From W2P13-069 sp963590525 (GTDB taxonomy: Bacteria > Actinomycetota > Coriobacteriia > Coriobacteriales > QAMH01), in the NCBI GenBank assembly GCA_963590525.1, contig CAVAPV010000001.1:61056-125055 (forward strand): 64,000 nt of DNA, read 5' to 3'. A program made the position numbers and the translations under genes. The notes under the pieces were generated by a model, which saw nothing but the letters and a program-made list of their open reading frames with translations, searched no databases and was not told the DNA's origin. Positions 51,531-59,752 of the stretch are shown here, in pieces (the stretch's first letter is position 1; the number at the start of each line of letters is the position of its first letter).

Positions 51531-51696
51531 CCCCCTCTGTGTCATCCTGAGCGCAGCGAGCATCCCCCGCTGTGTCATCCTGAGCGCAGCGAGCATAGCG
51601 AGCGGAGTCGAAGGATCTACCTGCGAGCAATGTTGAGTCGCGTCTAGATTCTTCGACTCCGCGGCCTGACGGCCGCTTCGCTCAGAATGACAGCAC
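51531..51696. repeat. Dispersed hairpin repeat, family A (copy 2, most complete)
   Basis: Two tandem GTCATCCTGAGCGCAGCGAG units are followed by hairpin arms GGAGTCGAAGGATCTA and TAGATTCTTCGACTCC. The element closes with CGCTCAGAATGACAGC, an imperfect complement of its own beginning. It is therefore one long imperfect palindrome. It has no coding capacity, and no transposase is nearby. Confidence 0.85.
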
Positions 51697-51736
51697 AAGG
51701 AGCGGTTTCTTGCCGGTTGCTTTGTGTGACGTGGTA

Positions 51737-51763
51737 GAAGGCAAAGACCAAGCCGGCGCATAA
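51737..51763 (+). repeat. Direct repeat of the LuxR gene end (copy 2)
   Basis: An exact second copy of the last 27 bases of the LuxR gene, ending in its stop codon. It is followed within eight bases by the terminator at 51771, which therefore looks like the original terminator of that gene. The rest of the 51448-51928 gap holds only the repeat and terminator. Confidence 0.9.
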
Positions 51764-51770
51764 ATGCAAA

Positions 51771-51812
51771 AAAGAAGGATGCCGCAGACACTCGGCATCC
51801 TTCTTTCTTTTT
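51771..51812 (+). terminator. Strong terminator, originally of the LuxR gene
   Basis: AAAGAAGGATGCCG and CGGCATCCTTCTTT form a perfect 14-bp stem with an eight-base loop. C and TTTTT follow. Confidence 0.88.
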
Positions 51813-51928
51813 GCCTTGCAGGCATGTTGCAAGGTTGATGGTTGCTTTGCAGGTCAAGCCGACCTGCCGCTCAAAGCCTGCCTAAGACCGGGCGTACAGG
51901 AATTGCCCGGTCTTAGGGTCGATGAGGT

Positions 51929-53644
51929 TTATTTAACGCCCAGCGCGTGCTTTGCAGCGATGCGGGCAAAGGTGGCCGTACGGCCGGCGTTGATGCCCGT
52001 GAAGTTGCTGGGGTAGTTGTGCGGATAGAAGCCGCCTTGGTCGTTGCCGCAAACATACAGACCCTCGATGACGCTGCCGTCCTCGCGCAGGGGCTGGCTG
52101 TTGGTGTCGGTGATGACGCCGTGGATGGTCACCAGCATGGTGCCGGCGATGCGCGCAGCGTAGAACGGGGCCTTCTCGACCGAGCTCATGCGGTACATGG
52201 GCTTGCCAAAGTCCTTGTCCTCGCCGTCTTTGTAGAGCTTGTTGTAGCGCTCCACAGTGGCCAGGAAGGTCTTTTTGGTGTCGCCCTCAAAGCCCATGAT
52301 GTCGGCCAGCTCGTCCAAGGTGTCGGCCTTCTTGAGCACGCCGGACTCAAGCGCGGGCTTGATCCAGAAGTTGTCCAGGTTCTCCTTGCCGCAAGCCTCC
52401 AGGCTGTAGACGTCAGCGTTGAAGGCAGTGCCGCTGGGAGCGGGCACGATGCGCGAGCAACCGCAGGTGTCAAAGCGCTCGGCGTCCTCGTAGTACTTGG
52501 CGTCAAAGACTTCCCAAGAGTAATGGCCCGGCTGGTTGCAACCCATGGCATAGCTCATGGGGTAGCACTGGTCTTCGTTCATGAAGCGCTTGCCCAAGGT
52601 GTTGACGTGCAGGTAGGGCTGGCTGCCCATGATAAAGAGGCTGCCGTTGTAGGGCTTGCCAAAGGTGGTGTCGTCGGTCATGCCGCCGCGGTTCCAGATC
52701 ATGGAGCCGCCGCCGGCCTCGAGCTGAGCACCGGCCCAGATGGCCATCTTGATGCCCTGGCCTTTCTCGCCCGTGGCACTGCCGGTGACGCACCAGTCGG
52801 TCACGCCGGGCTGCAGGTCTTGGAGCATCTGGTCGTTGGCGCCGTAGCCGCCGGTGCACACGATGACGCCCTTGGCTGCGTTGACCTGGATGTAGCTGCC
52901 GTCTTCTTTGGTGGCGATGACGCCGGTGACCTTGCCGCTGTCGTCTTGGACCAGCTGCTCGGCCGGAGTGAGGAACTTGATCTCTCCGCCCAGCTCCTCA
53001 AAGACCTCCTGCAGCATCTTGACATGCAGGTAGGCGGTGTAGTTGGGGCCGTCGGGGTTGTACTCGCCCTGGCAGGGATTGAAGCACATGGCCGGATAGT
53101 AGGCATGTTCGTCATCGGGGGTGTGCCACTCAAAGGGGAACACCATTCCCTTGTCCTTGAGGGTATCGGCCATCCACTCGATCATCTCGCCGGATTTTTC
53201 TGCCCAGGTATAGTACAGCGGCGGGTTGATGTCGCCGGATTCGACCTGGCTGGCATGGTTGACCAGCTTGGCCACGTCTTCTTTGTGCTTGCCGGCGAGC
53301 TTGGAGTTAAGTGCGCCGATAGCCTCGCGAGCGCAGGCGACGCCGTTGCAGGACTCCAAGACGATGACCTTGGCGCCGTTTTGGGCCGCGGTCACAGCGG
53401 CGACCATGCCGCCGTTGCCAGCGCCCACGACCACGACGTCTGCGTCAAAGGTTTCGGCGATGCTGGCAGGCATCTCGGGTTTGACGCGCCAGTCGCTGCG
53501 CGCATCCTCGTTTGCCTTGGTGAGCTCTGCCTGGGTGGCTGTAGAAGGGCTGCCGCAGCCTGCAAGCGCGCCTGCAGCTGCGATTGCGCCGGCAGCGCCA
53601 AATCCAGTAAGGAAGCTACGGCGACTAATCGTGTTGTTGCTCAT
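51929..53644 (-). CDS. Tat-exported FAD-dependent reductase (fumarate reductase/flavocytochrome c family)
   Basis: A 571-residue flavoprotein. The export signal has SRRSFLTGFG (R8-R9) and a lipobox ALAGC (C30). The FAD fold starts ADVVVVGAGNGGMVAAVTAAQ. The active-site half has TIHGVITDTNSQPLREDG, GLYVCGNDQGGFYPHNYP and GINAGRTATFARIAAKHAL. The HTMGG and RLGGN of true fumarate reductases are replaced, so the acceptor is probably some other enoate or small molecule. There is no fused FMN-binding domain. The gene follows a membrane multihaem cytochrome gene, the same pairing as Cgr1/Cgr2 and related respiratory reductases of Eggerthella. I start at ATG 53644, after AGAGAGGAAG. Confidence 0.9.
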   Translation of the reverse strand: MSNNTISRRSFLTGFGAAGAIAAAGALAGCGSPSTATQAELTKANEDARSDWRVKPEMPASIAETFDADVVVVGAGNGGMVAAVTAAQNGAKVIVLESCNGVACAREAIGALNSKLAGKHKEDVAKLVNHASQVESGDINPPLYYTWAEKSGEMIEWMADTLKDKGMVFPFEWHTPDDEHAYYPAMCFNPCQGEYNPDGPNYTAYLHVKMLQEVFEELGGEIKFLTPAEQLVQDDSGKVTGVIATKEDGSYIQVNAAKGVIVCTGGYGANDQMLQDLQPGVTDWCVTGSATGEKGQGIKMAIWAGAQLEAGGGSMIWNRGGMTDDTTFGKPYNGSLFIMGSQPYLHVNTLGKRFMNEDQCYPMSYAMGCNQPGHYSWEVFDAKYYEDAERFDTCGCSRIVPAPSGTAFNADVYSLEACGKENLDNFWIKPALESGVLKKADTLDELADIMGFEGDTKKTFLATVERYNKLYKDGEDKDFGKPMYRMSSVEKAPFYAARIAGTMLVTIHGVITDTNSQPLREDGSVIEGLYVCGNDQGGFYPHNYPSNFTGINAGRTATFARIAAKHALGVK

Positions 53645-53660
53645 GTTGTCTTCCTCTCTG

Positions 53661-54407
53661 TTATTTGGCGTCGACGTTGGCTTGGTTGGTGAGTGCAGCG
53701 GAGTCCTGAGCGCTGATCCAGCCCTCGGGAAGCTCCATATCGGCATGGCATTCGGTGCAGATGAGGACACTCGCGCGGTGAGCCTTGTGGCAATCCGTGC
53801 AGGCCTGCGCGCCATGCTGCCAGGAGTGCGGGTTGCGGATGATAACCGCGGGGTCGTCGGACTCCTTGGCGGTGAGCTTGGTGAGGTCCTCGCGCGTCAT
53901 GACGGAGCCGTCGTCGTTGACGTGGCAGCCGCTGCGCAGGCAGAACGAGTCGCCGTCGGTGCCGCGGGCCTCGGTGAGCTGCGTGCTGTTGCGCTCGGTG
54001 AGGTTTGCGCTGCCGCCGTCTTGCTCGACCAGCGTGTAGTTGCCGCTGACCCACTCGCCGCCCTCGGTGAGCTGCTCGCTCATCGTAGGCACGTGGCAGT
54101 CAAGGCAGTTGGCGCCGGAATCGTTGGTGCGATGCTGTGCGGCCAGCATGCCGCTTGCATCGGCGACCTCGTTGCCCCATTTGTCGGTGGCAGCCTGACC
54201 TGGCTCGGCCATGTAGGTCTCCAGGTAGCCGTCCATGGGGGTGTGGCAGATCGCGTTGCAAAAGCTCGGCTGCTCATGCCAGACCAAGGCACCGGCACCT
54301 GCTGCGACTACCACGACAGCAACAACACCAGCCACGATGCCCACGCGCTTTTTGTTGCGGGGCTTTTTGGCCTTTTGCTCTGCCGCCTCCTTCTTGCTTT
54401 CTTCCAT
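53661..54407 (-). CDS. Membrane-anchored multihaem cytochrome c (NapC/NrfH-like)
   Basis: A 248-residue cytochrome with one N-terminal span (residues 22-43). Five possible haem sites are seen: C-x3-CH (C50-H55, CNAICH), CLDCH, C-x4-CH (CLRSGCH), CTDCH and CTECH. Two of the five are not the standard CxxCH. It should take electrons from menaquinol and pass them to the Tat-exported reductase encoded 16 bases downstream. AGGAG lies seven bases before ATG 54407. A cytochrome c maturation system is needed but is not in this window. Confidence 0.88.
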   Translation of the reverse strand: MEESKKEAAEQKAKKPRNKKRVGIVAGVVAVVVVAAGAGALVWHEQPSFCNAICHTPMDGYLETYMAEPGQAATDKWGNEVADASGMLAAQHRTNDSGANCLDCHVPTMSEQLTEGGEWVSGNYTLVEQDGGSANLTERNSTQLTEARGTDGDSFCLRSGCHVNDDGSVMTREDLTKLTAKESDDPAVIIRNPHSWQHGAQACTDCHKAHRASVLICTECHADMELPEGWISAQDSAALTNQANVDAK

Positions 54408-54605
54408 GTTTCTCTCCTATCTAAATCCACACGGATACCCTTACGCGCGCATGCGCGTTTAAGTACGGTGCCGATAGTAAGAAGATGGGTGGCAAATAGC
54501 GTCACATGAAGTCGGGTATATTTGCGTTTGCGCTGGTCACAGATAGGGTAGAGGCTAGATTATCCAAGCGTCAGCCCGTTTGCTGGCGGCAGCCTTGCCG
54601 TAGTG

Positions 54606-54634
54606 TTGCCCGCTGCTAATCTTAGAGTTATCAT
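54606..54634 (+). promoter_or_regulatory. Predicted promoter of the two-domain FMN-binding gene
   Basis: TTGCCC (54606-54611), a 17-base spacer and TATCAT (54629-54634). Operator site E covers the -10. Confidence 0.5.
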
Positions 54635-54642
54635 CTGCTAAC
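54627..54642. promoter_or_regulatory. Palindromic operator, site E (two-domain FMN-binding gene)
   Basis: GTTATC-ATCT-GCTAAC, with the same GA/TC flanks and the same single mismatch as site C. It lies on the predicted -10, 37 bases before the start codon, and also sits upstream of the divergent cytochrome gene. Confidence 0.7.
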
Positions 54643-54679
54643 TCATCATCAAACAATTGCATGTAAGGAGTGCGGGTAG

Positions 54680-56032
54680 TTGAAGGCATCCAAGTTGCTG
54701 GCATCGTTGTCTAAGAGCTCTGCGGCAAAGCTTGTGCGCGAATCTCCTGTGTGGTTTGTCACACCTGCGCTGGTTTTGGGCGCCGGTGTTGCGGTGGCAG
54801 CCGGCAGCTATGAGCCCCTGGTCTTTGATGCGAGCCAGTATGAGACCCAAACCGCCCAAGCCGCAGAGCTTGATCAGACGGTAGACGCTGCCAAGCTTGA
54901 GAAGAAGAGCTCTTCGTCTTCCAAGAAGAAAAAGGCTGCTGCCGCAGCAAAGGCTGCGCAAAGCTCGGCTCAAAGCTCTGCTGCCAAAGCCCAAAAGCTC
55001 GCCAAGGCAAAGCTCGCAGACGGCAGCTACACCGGGTTTTCCCGTTGCACCCAAGAAGACGTCTTTGATTACTACCTGCGCTTGAGCATCAAGGTCAAAG
55101 ACGGCAAGGTCGTCGACATCTACGACGTGCGCGGCAGCGCCACGGGAGGCTCGGGCAGCAAGAACCTAGGTGAGTATGACTCCATCAACGACAGCTATAT
55201 CTCCAAGGCATCTGCCGGCGTGCTCTCACAGCTCAAAAGCGCGGCCTCTGCTGGCAAGACCCCCTCTGGCATCGACACCGTTAGCGGGGCGACTTACTCC
55301 TCAAGCTCCATGCTCGAGGCGTATCTCGATGCGCTGGGCAAGTCGGCTGCGGCGGCGGGCAACAAGGTAGACAAGAACAATTCCAAGAAGGACAACAACA
55401 AAAACAACAGCAAGAAAGATGACAACGGCAAGACGGATCCTGATCCGGATCCCACGCCCGCGCCCGATCCAGACCCTGCGCCCGATGAGGAACTCGACTA
55501 CGGTACGGGCACATGGACCTCGTATGCGCTGTGCAAGAACAAGCGCCAGCCCGCCGCCTATGCGCCGTACTACATCGGCGTGACCGTAGAGACGCTTGAT
55601 GGCAAAGTCGCTGCCATCAAAGACATCTTTGGCGATGACCAAGGCCTTACAGACCCGGATGTCATCTACGACGAGGCCGAGAACAAGTACTACCTCGACC
55701 GCGCGCTAAACGGCTATGGCGTTTCTGGCAAAAACCCCGGCGTCAAAACGCAGCTCGAGGCTATCATCGCCTCTGGCAAAGCAGATGGCAGCGTAGACAC
55801 CGTTTCTGGTGCCACCTACAGCTCTCGTGCGATCTTGGAGGCCTACCGCGCTGCTATCGCGCTTGCACACGAGTCAACGGTGACGACATCTGACAGCGCG
55901 CAAGATGCGACTAGCCAAGACGCTGCTGCCGGCAGCGGCAGCACCAGCGTTAGCGCGAGCGCAAGCGGCAATGCTGCCTCTACAGTCACGACTTTGTCGA
56001 CGCGCCTGTGGGTGAGAGGAACCAACATCTAA
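54680..56032 (+). CDS. Membrane-anchored protein with two FMN-binding domains
   Basis: A 450-residue protein. The N-terminal span (PVWFVTPALVLGAGVAVAAGS) is followed by a Lys/Ser/Ala-rich coil. FMN domain 1 (about 110-225) has LADGSYTGFSRC and IDTVSGATYSSS (T205). A linker of Asn/Lys and Asp-Pro repeats follows. FMN domain 2 (about 275-400) has VDTVSGATYSSR (T379). A Ser/Ala-rich tail closes it. Both SGAT threonines are intact, so two covalent FMNs are expected, attached by ApbE. It may carry electrons to or from the neighbouring cytochrome and reductase or the cell surface. It starts at TTG, nine bases after AAGGAG. Confidence 0.88.
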   Translation: MKASKLLASLSKSSAAKLVRESPVWFVTPALVLGAGVAVAAGSYEPLVFDASQYETQTAQAAELDQTVDAAKLEKKSSSSSKKKKAAAAAKAAQSSAQSSAAKAQKLAKAKLADGSYTGFSRCTQEDVFDYYLRLSIKVKDGKVVDIYDVRGSATGGSGSKNLGEYDSINDSYISKASAGVLSQLKSAASAGKTPSGIDTVSGATYSSSSMLEAYLDALGKSAAAAGNKVDKNNSKKDNNKNNSKKDDNGKTDPDPDPTPAPDPDPAPDEELDYGTGTWTSYALCKNKRQPAAYAPYYIGVTVETLDGKVAAIKDIFGDDQGLTDPDVIYDEAENKYYLDRALNGYGVSGKNPGVKTQLEAIIASGKADGSVDTVSGATYSSRAILEAYRAAIALAHESTVTTSDSAQDATSQDAAAGSGSTSVSASASGNAASTVTTLSTRLWVRGTNI

Positions 56033-56048
56033 CGCAGCGAACGCCCCC

Positions 56049-56258
56049 TGTGTCATCCCGAGCGGCATCGAGTCGCAACGCCATGACACCTACGCGGGCG
56101 GGCAATGCCCGCCCCTACGTGCACCTGCGACCCGATACTGCCAGCAGACCTCTTGTTCCAAGCGAAGCGAACGTCTCCCTGTGTCATCCCGAGCGCAGTG
56201 AGCGCAGCGAACGGAGTCGAGGGATCTAAACGCGAGCAGCATCGAGTCGCATGTTGAG
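56049..56258. repeat. Dispersed repeats, family A (copy 3) with family B inside
   Basis: GTGTCATCCCGAGCGGCATC begins one partial family A unit. A family B palindrome (56091-56122) and a second family A unit (from about 56180, with CGGAGTCGAGGGATCTAAAC) follow. This fills the gap after the FMN-binding gene. Confidence 0.75.
56091..56122. repeat. Dispersed palindromic repeat, family B (copy 2)
   Basis: The palindrome GGGCGGGCAATGCCCGCCC at its centre is flanked by TACGC and CTACGTGC, matching the copies at the window's end. Confidence 0.75.
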
Positions 56259-56517
56259 CCCCTGTTCCCATAGGGTATATCTCAAAAAACCATCAAGAAA
56301 TCTCGCGAGCGACACTTGACAAAAACGGGCTCGAAAAAAGGGTCGCGTTTTGCGCCTTAACGAGAAATTTATCGTGATTCTCGATTTCTGCGTCTCACCT
56401 AGGACGTATACTGCCAAAGGCATTAGCACACTATATCTACCCATTAGATATATTCCAAAACACAACATCTTGTGTTTGCTTTTAATTATCCAAGGTCAAA
56501 GAGAAGGTTGGTACAAC
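56259..56517. other. nrdD upstream region
   Basis: AT-rich leader. TATACT at 56407-56412 is a fair -10, but no good -35 was found. ACACTATATCTA (about 56428-56439) and TTAGATATATT (about 56445-56455) resemble halves of NrdR boxes, which would fit the gene, but neither is a full match. Confidence 0.35.
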
Positions 56518-58878
56518 ATGGCGGTAGCTACGATTCGCAAACGTGACGGACGCTCGGTTCCGTTTGAGAAAGAAAAGATCACAGATGCAATCGCCAAGGC
56601 CTTTAGCGCTTCTGGTGCGATGCAGCGTCGCAACGTGGCAGAAGACATCACCAACAAGGTCATCGCCAAGCTCGAGGCTGCCGCCGGCGAGCCTACGGTC
56701 GAGGGCGTGCAGGACTTGGTCGAGGAGTGCCTGATCGAGGACGGCTTCGTGCGCACCTCCAAAAGCTACATCCTCTACCGCGCAGACCGCTCCCGCTCCC
56801 GCGAGGTCAACTCCCGCCTGATGAAGACCCTCAACGACATCACCTTCTCCAAGGCCAGCGAGTCCGACGTCAAGCGCGAGAACGCCAACATCGACGCAGA
56901 CACCGCCATGGGCACCATGCTCAAGTACGGGTCGGAGTCTGCAAAGCAGTTCTACGAGATGTGCGTGCTCAAGCCGGAGCATGCAAAGGCCCATTCAGAG
57001 GGCGATATCCACATCCACGACCTCGACTTCTACACGCTGACCACCACCTGCTGCCAGATCGACATCGTCAAGCTCTTCGAGGGCGGCTTCTCTACTGGCC
57101 ACGGCGTCTTGCGTGAGCCCAACTCCATCGCCAGCTACGGCGCGCTTGCCGCCATCGCCATCCAGGCCAACCAAAACGACCAACATGGCGGCCAGTCCAT
57201 CGTCAACTTTGACTACGGCATGGCAAAGGGCGTGGTCAAGAGCTTTAGGAGCCTGTACCGCAAGGCCGTCATCGCCGCCTTCGACCTTTTGTGCGACAAC
57301 ACAGACGAAGACGCCATCAAGGCCGCTATCGCCTCAGCAGAAGAGGCAACGGGAGATTTTGCCCGCTTGGAGACCACGGATGCCTATCGCAGCGCAGAGG
57401 CCGCGGCGCTCAAAGAAGCCTTTGGCATCGAGGATGCAACCGTGCAGCGCATTCAGTCCTACGCTATGAAGGCCGCCACGCGCGACACAGATCGCGCTAC
57501 CTTCCAGGCCATGGAGGGCTTCATCCACAACCTCAACACCATGCACTCCCGTGCCGGTGCCCAGACGCCCTTTAGCTCCATCAACTACGGTATGGACACC
57601 AGCGCCGAGGGCCGCATGGTCATGAAGAACCTCCTGCTTGCAACCGAGCAAGGCCTGGGCCACGGGGAAACCCCCATCTTCCCCATCCAGATCTTCCGCG
57701 TTGCAGAGGGCTTCAACTTCAACCCGGGCGATCCCAACTACGACCTCTTCAAGCTCGCATGCCGCTGCTCGGCCAAGCGCTTGTTCCCCAACTTCTCGTT
57801 CTTGGACGCGCCCTTTAACAAGGAGTTCTACAAGGGCACCCCTGAGACCGAGGTCGCCTACATGGGCTGCCGCACCCGCGTTGCCCAAAACGTCTACTGC
57901 CCAGAGAAGTCCATCTCCAACGGCCGCGGCAACCTGAGCTTCACCTCCATCAACCTGCCTCGCTTGGCCATCAAGTCCAAGGGTGACATCGACTTGTTCT
58001 TCGAGCTGTTGGAAAACATGCTCAACCTCGTGTACGACCAGCTCAACGAGCGTTTTGAGGTTCAGTGCCGCAAGCGCGTCTACAATGCCCCCTTCCTGAT
58101 GGGCCAGGGTGTTTGGCTGGACTCCGAGACGCTTGACTGGGACGACGAGCAACGCGAGGTCCTCAAGCACGGCACGCTCACCGCGGGCTTCATCGGCTTG
58201 GCTGAGTGCCTCAAGTGCCTTATCGGCGAGCATCAGGGAGAATCCGAGCGCGCGCAAAACCTCGGTCTGGAGATCGTGGGCTTCATGCGCCGCTTCATGG
58301 ACCGTAAGTCGCAAGAGCAGCATCTCAACTACTCGCTCATCGCTACCCCGGCAGAGGGCTTGTCCGGCCGCTTTGTGCGCATGGACCGTCAGCGCTATGG
58401 CTCCATCCCCGGCGTGACCGACCGCGACTACTACACCAACAGCTTCCATGTGCCGGTGTACTTCCCCATCAGCGCGTTTGAGAAGATCAACATCGAGGCT
58501 CCTTACCATGCGCTCACCAACGGCGGTCACATCAGCTACATCGAGCTCGACGGAGACCCGACAGAAAACCTCGATGCCTTCGAGGCGGTCATCCGCCACA
58601 TGAAGGAGGCTGGCATCGGCTACGGCAGCGTCAACCACCCGGTCGACCGCGACCCCGTGTGCGGCTTCAACGGCATCATCGGCGACCGCTGCCCGGGTTG
58701 CGGGCGCGAGGAAGGCGACGTCCCGTTTGAGCGCATCCGCCGCATCACCGGTTACTTGGTTGGCACGCTGGATCGCTTCAACAACGGTAAGCGCGCCGAA
58801 GAGCGCGATCGCGTCAAGCATTCTGTGAGCTACGCAGACGAGGTCGCCGAAGGCGTTGTCCCCGCTAAGGAGGACTAA
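56518..58878 (+). CDS. nrdD: Anaerobic ribonucleoside-triphosphate reductase
   Basis: A 786-residue class III glycyl-radical enzyme that makes dNTPs without oxygen. An ATP-cone opens the protein (ATIRKRDGRSVPFEKEKITDAI to about residue 95). The catalytic domain has HDLDFYTLTTTCCQIDI, QTPFSSINYGMDTSAEGRM and CRTRVAQNVYC. The C-terminal zinc site is PVCGFNGIIGDRCPGCGRE, and the glycyl radical lies in RITGYLVG (about G745). I start at ATG 56518, with AGAAGG upstream; the frame is open 56 codons earlier without NrdD-like sequence. Its activase NrdG is encoded 150 bases downstream. Confidence 0.96.
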   Translation: MAVATIRKRDGRSVPFEKEKITDAIAKAFSASGAMQRRNVAEDITNKVIAKLEAAAGEPTVEGVQDLVEECLIEDGFVRTSKSYILYRADRSRSREVNSRLMKTLNDITFSKASESDVKRENANIDADTAMGTMLKYGSESAKQFYEMCVLKPEHAKAHSEGDIHIHDLDFYTLTTTCCQIDIVKLFEGGFSTGHGVLREPNSIASYGALAAIAIQANQNDQHGGQSIVNFDYGMAKGVVKSFRSLYRKAVIAAFDLLCDNTDEDAIKAAIASAEEATGDFARLETTDAYRSAEAAALKEAFGIEDATVQRIQSYAMKAATRDTDRATFQAMEGFIHNLNTMHSRAGAQTPFSSINYGMDTSAEGRMVMKNLLLATEQGLGHGETPIFPIQIFRVAEGFNFNPGDPNYDLFKLACRCSAKRLFPNFSFLDAPFNKEFYKGTPETEVAYMGCRTRVAQNVYCPEKSISNGRGNLSFTSINLPRLAIKSKGDIDLFFELLENMLNLVYDQLNERFEVQCRKRVYNAPFLMGQGVWLDSETLDWDDEQREVLKHGTLTAGFIGLAECLKCLIGEHQGESERAQNLGLEIVGFMRRFMDRKSQEQHLNYSLIATPAEGLSGRFVRMDRQRYGSIPGVTDRDYYTNSFHVPVYFPISAFEKINIEAPYHALTNGGHISYIELDGDPTENLDAFEAVIRHMKEAGIGYGSVNHPVDRDPVCGFNGIIGDRCPGCGREEGDVPFERIRRITGYLVGTLDRFNNGKRAEERDRVKHSVSYADEVAEGVVPAKED

Positions 58879-58955
58879 CTCCCGTTTAGCTTGCAGGCGG
58901 TGTCTGTGATGCGCCGCCGCAGCTTGGCAGTTTGCGTTTTGGCAAGAAGAAAACC

Positions 58956-58990
58956 CAAGAGGGAGGCGGGGATGCCCTGCCTCCCTCTTG
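58956..58990 (+). promoter_or_regulatory. Perfect hairpin between nrdD and nrdG
   Basis: CAAGAGGGAGGC and GCCTCCCTCTTG form a perfect 12-bp stem with an 11-base loop and no T-run. It could be a processing or stability element that sets nrdG expression below nrdD. Confidence 0.5.
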
Positions 58991-59030
58991 CTACAGGCAG
59001 AGCGCCTGCGTTTTAAGGAGGAACAACGAT

Positions 59031-59567
59031 ATGGCTATACGCATCGCCGGCGTAGAAAGCGAGTCCATCGTCGACGGACCCGGGTTTCGCTTTGCGGTCT
59101 ACACGCAGGGCTGCCCCCATGCCTGCCCCGGTTGTCATAACCCTCAGACACACTCTTTTGAGGGCGGCACGTTGGCGCAGCCTCAAAAGCTTTTGGAGCT
59201 TGCTCAAGCGTCCCCGCTCAACAAGGGCGTGACGCTGTCTGGCGGGGAGCCCTTTTGCCAGGCAGCCGAGCTTGTCGAGTTTGCCCAGTTGGCCCGCGAT
59301 GCAGGCTACGGCGTATGGGCTTATAGCGGCTATACCTACGAGCAGCTGACAGGCGAGCATGCCCCACACGGCACCGCCCAGCTTTTAGAACTGGTCGACG
59401 TCCTTGTAGACGGCCCCTTTGTCCAGGCGCTTAGCTCATATGACGCATCGTGGAAGGGCAGCACCAACCAGCGCGTCATCGACGTCAAGAAGTCTGCCGC
59501 GGCGGGCAAGCCCGTCTTGTGGGAAGAGCATTCTGTCCTGGACGCTTTCCAGATTCCCAAAAGCTAG
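59031..59567 (+). CDS. nrdG: Anaerobic ribonucleoside-triphosphate reductase activating protein
   Basis: A 178-residue radical SAM activase that installs the glycyl radical on NrdD. The cluster motif is C28-x3-C32-x2-C35 (GCPHACPGCHNP). GVTLSGGEPFCQ and GVWAYSGYTYEQL follow, as does VDVLVDGPFVQAL. The start at ATG 59031 has AAGGAGGAAC just upstream. The length is normal for NrdG. Confidence 0.96.
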   Translation: MAIRIAGVESESIVDGPGFRFAVYTQGCPHACPGCHNPQTHSFEGGTLAQPQKLLELAQASPLNKGVTLSGGEPFCQAAELVEFAQLARDAGYGVWAYSGYTYEQLTGEHAPHGTAQLLELVDVLVDGPFVQALSSYDASWKGSTNQRVIDVKKSAAAGKPVLWEEHSVLDAFQIPKS

Positions 59568-59752
59568 GACGACAAGCTTGCCGTAAAGCCCCCTATTGCA
59601 TCTTTGCGCTATGACATGCACCGTATATTCAAGTAAAGTGACAGACTAAAACCAATTGTGACAAACGAGGATGAGAGGAGTTTTCCTCACAGGCAGTTTG
59701 CTATAGTCTGCAAGTTTGCAATAAGAGGGAGACAAAGGAAGGCGTTTGCGTT

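Noticed and set aside
51947..53692. A 581-codon open frame on the plus strand
   Set aside because: Antisense shadow of the Tat reductase gene, whose signal peptide, FAD motif and ribosome site are clear.
37152..54642. Reading the palindromic sites as classic DtxR/IdeR iron boxes
   Set aside because: Half-sites GTTAG and CTAAC are shared with those boxes, but here they are six bases apart instead of one and the outer TTAGG/CCTAA arms are missing. A more distant DtxR-type regulator cannot be excluded.
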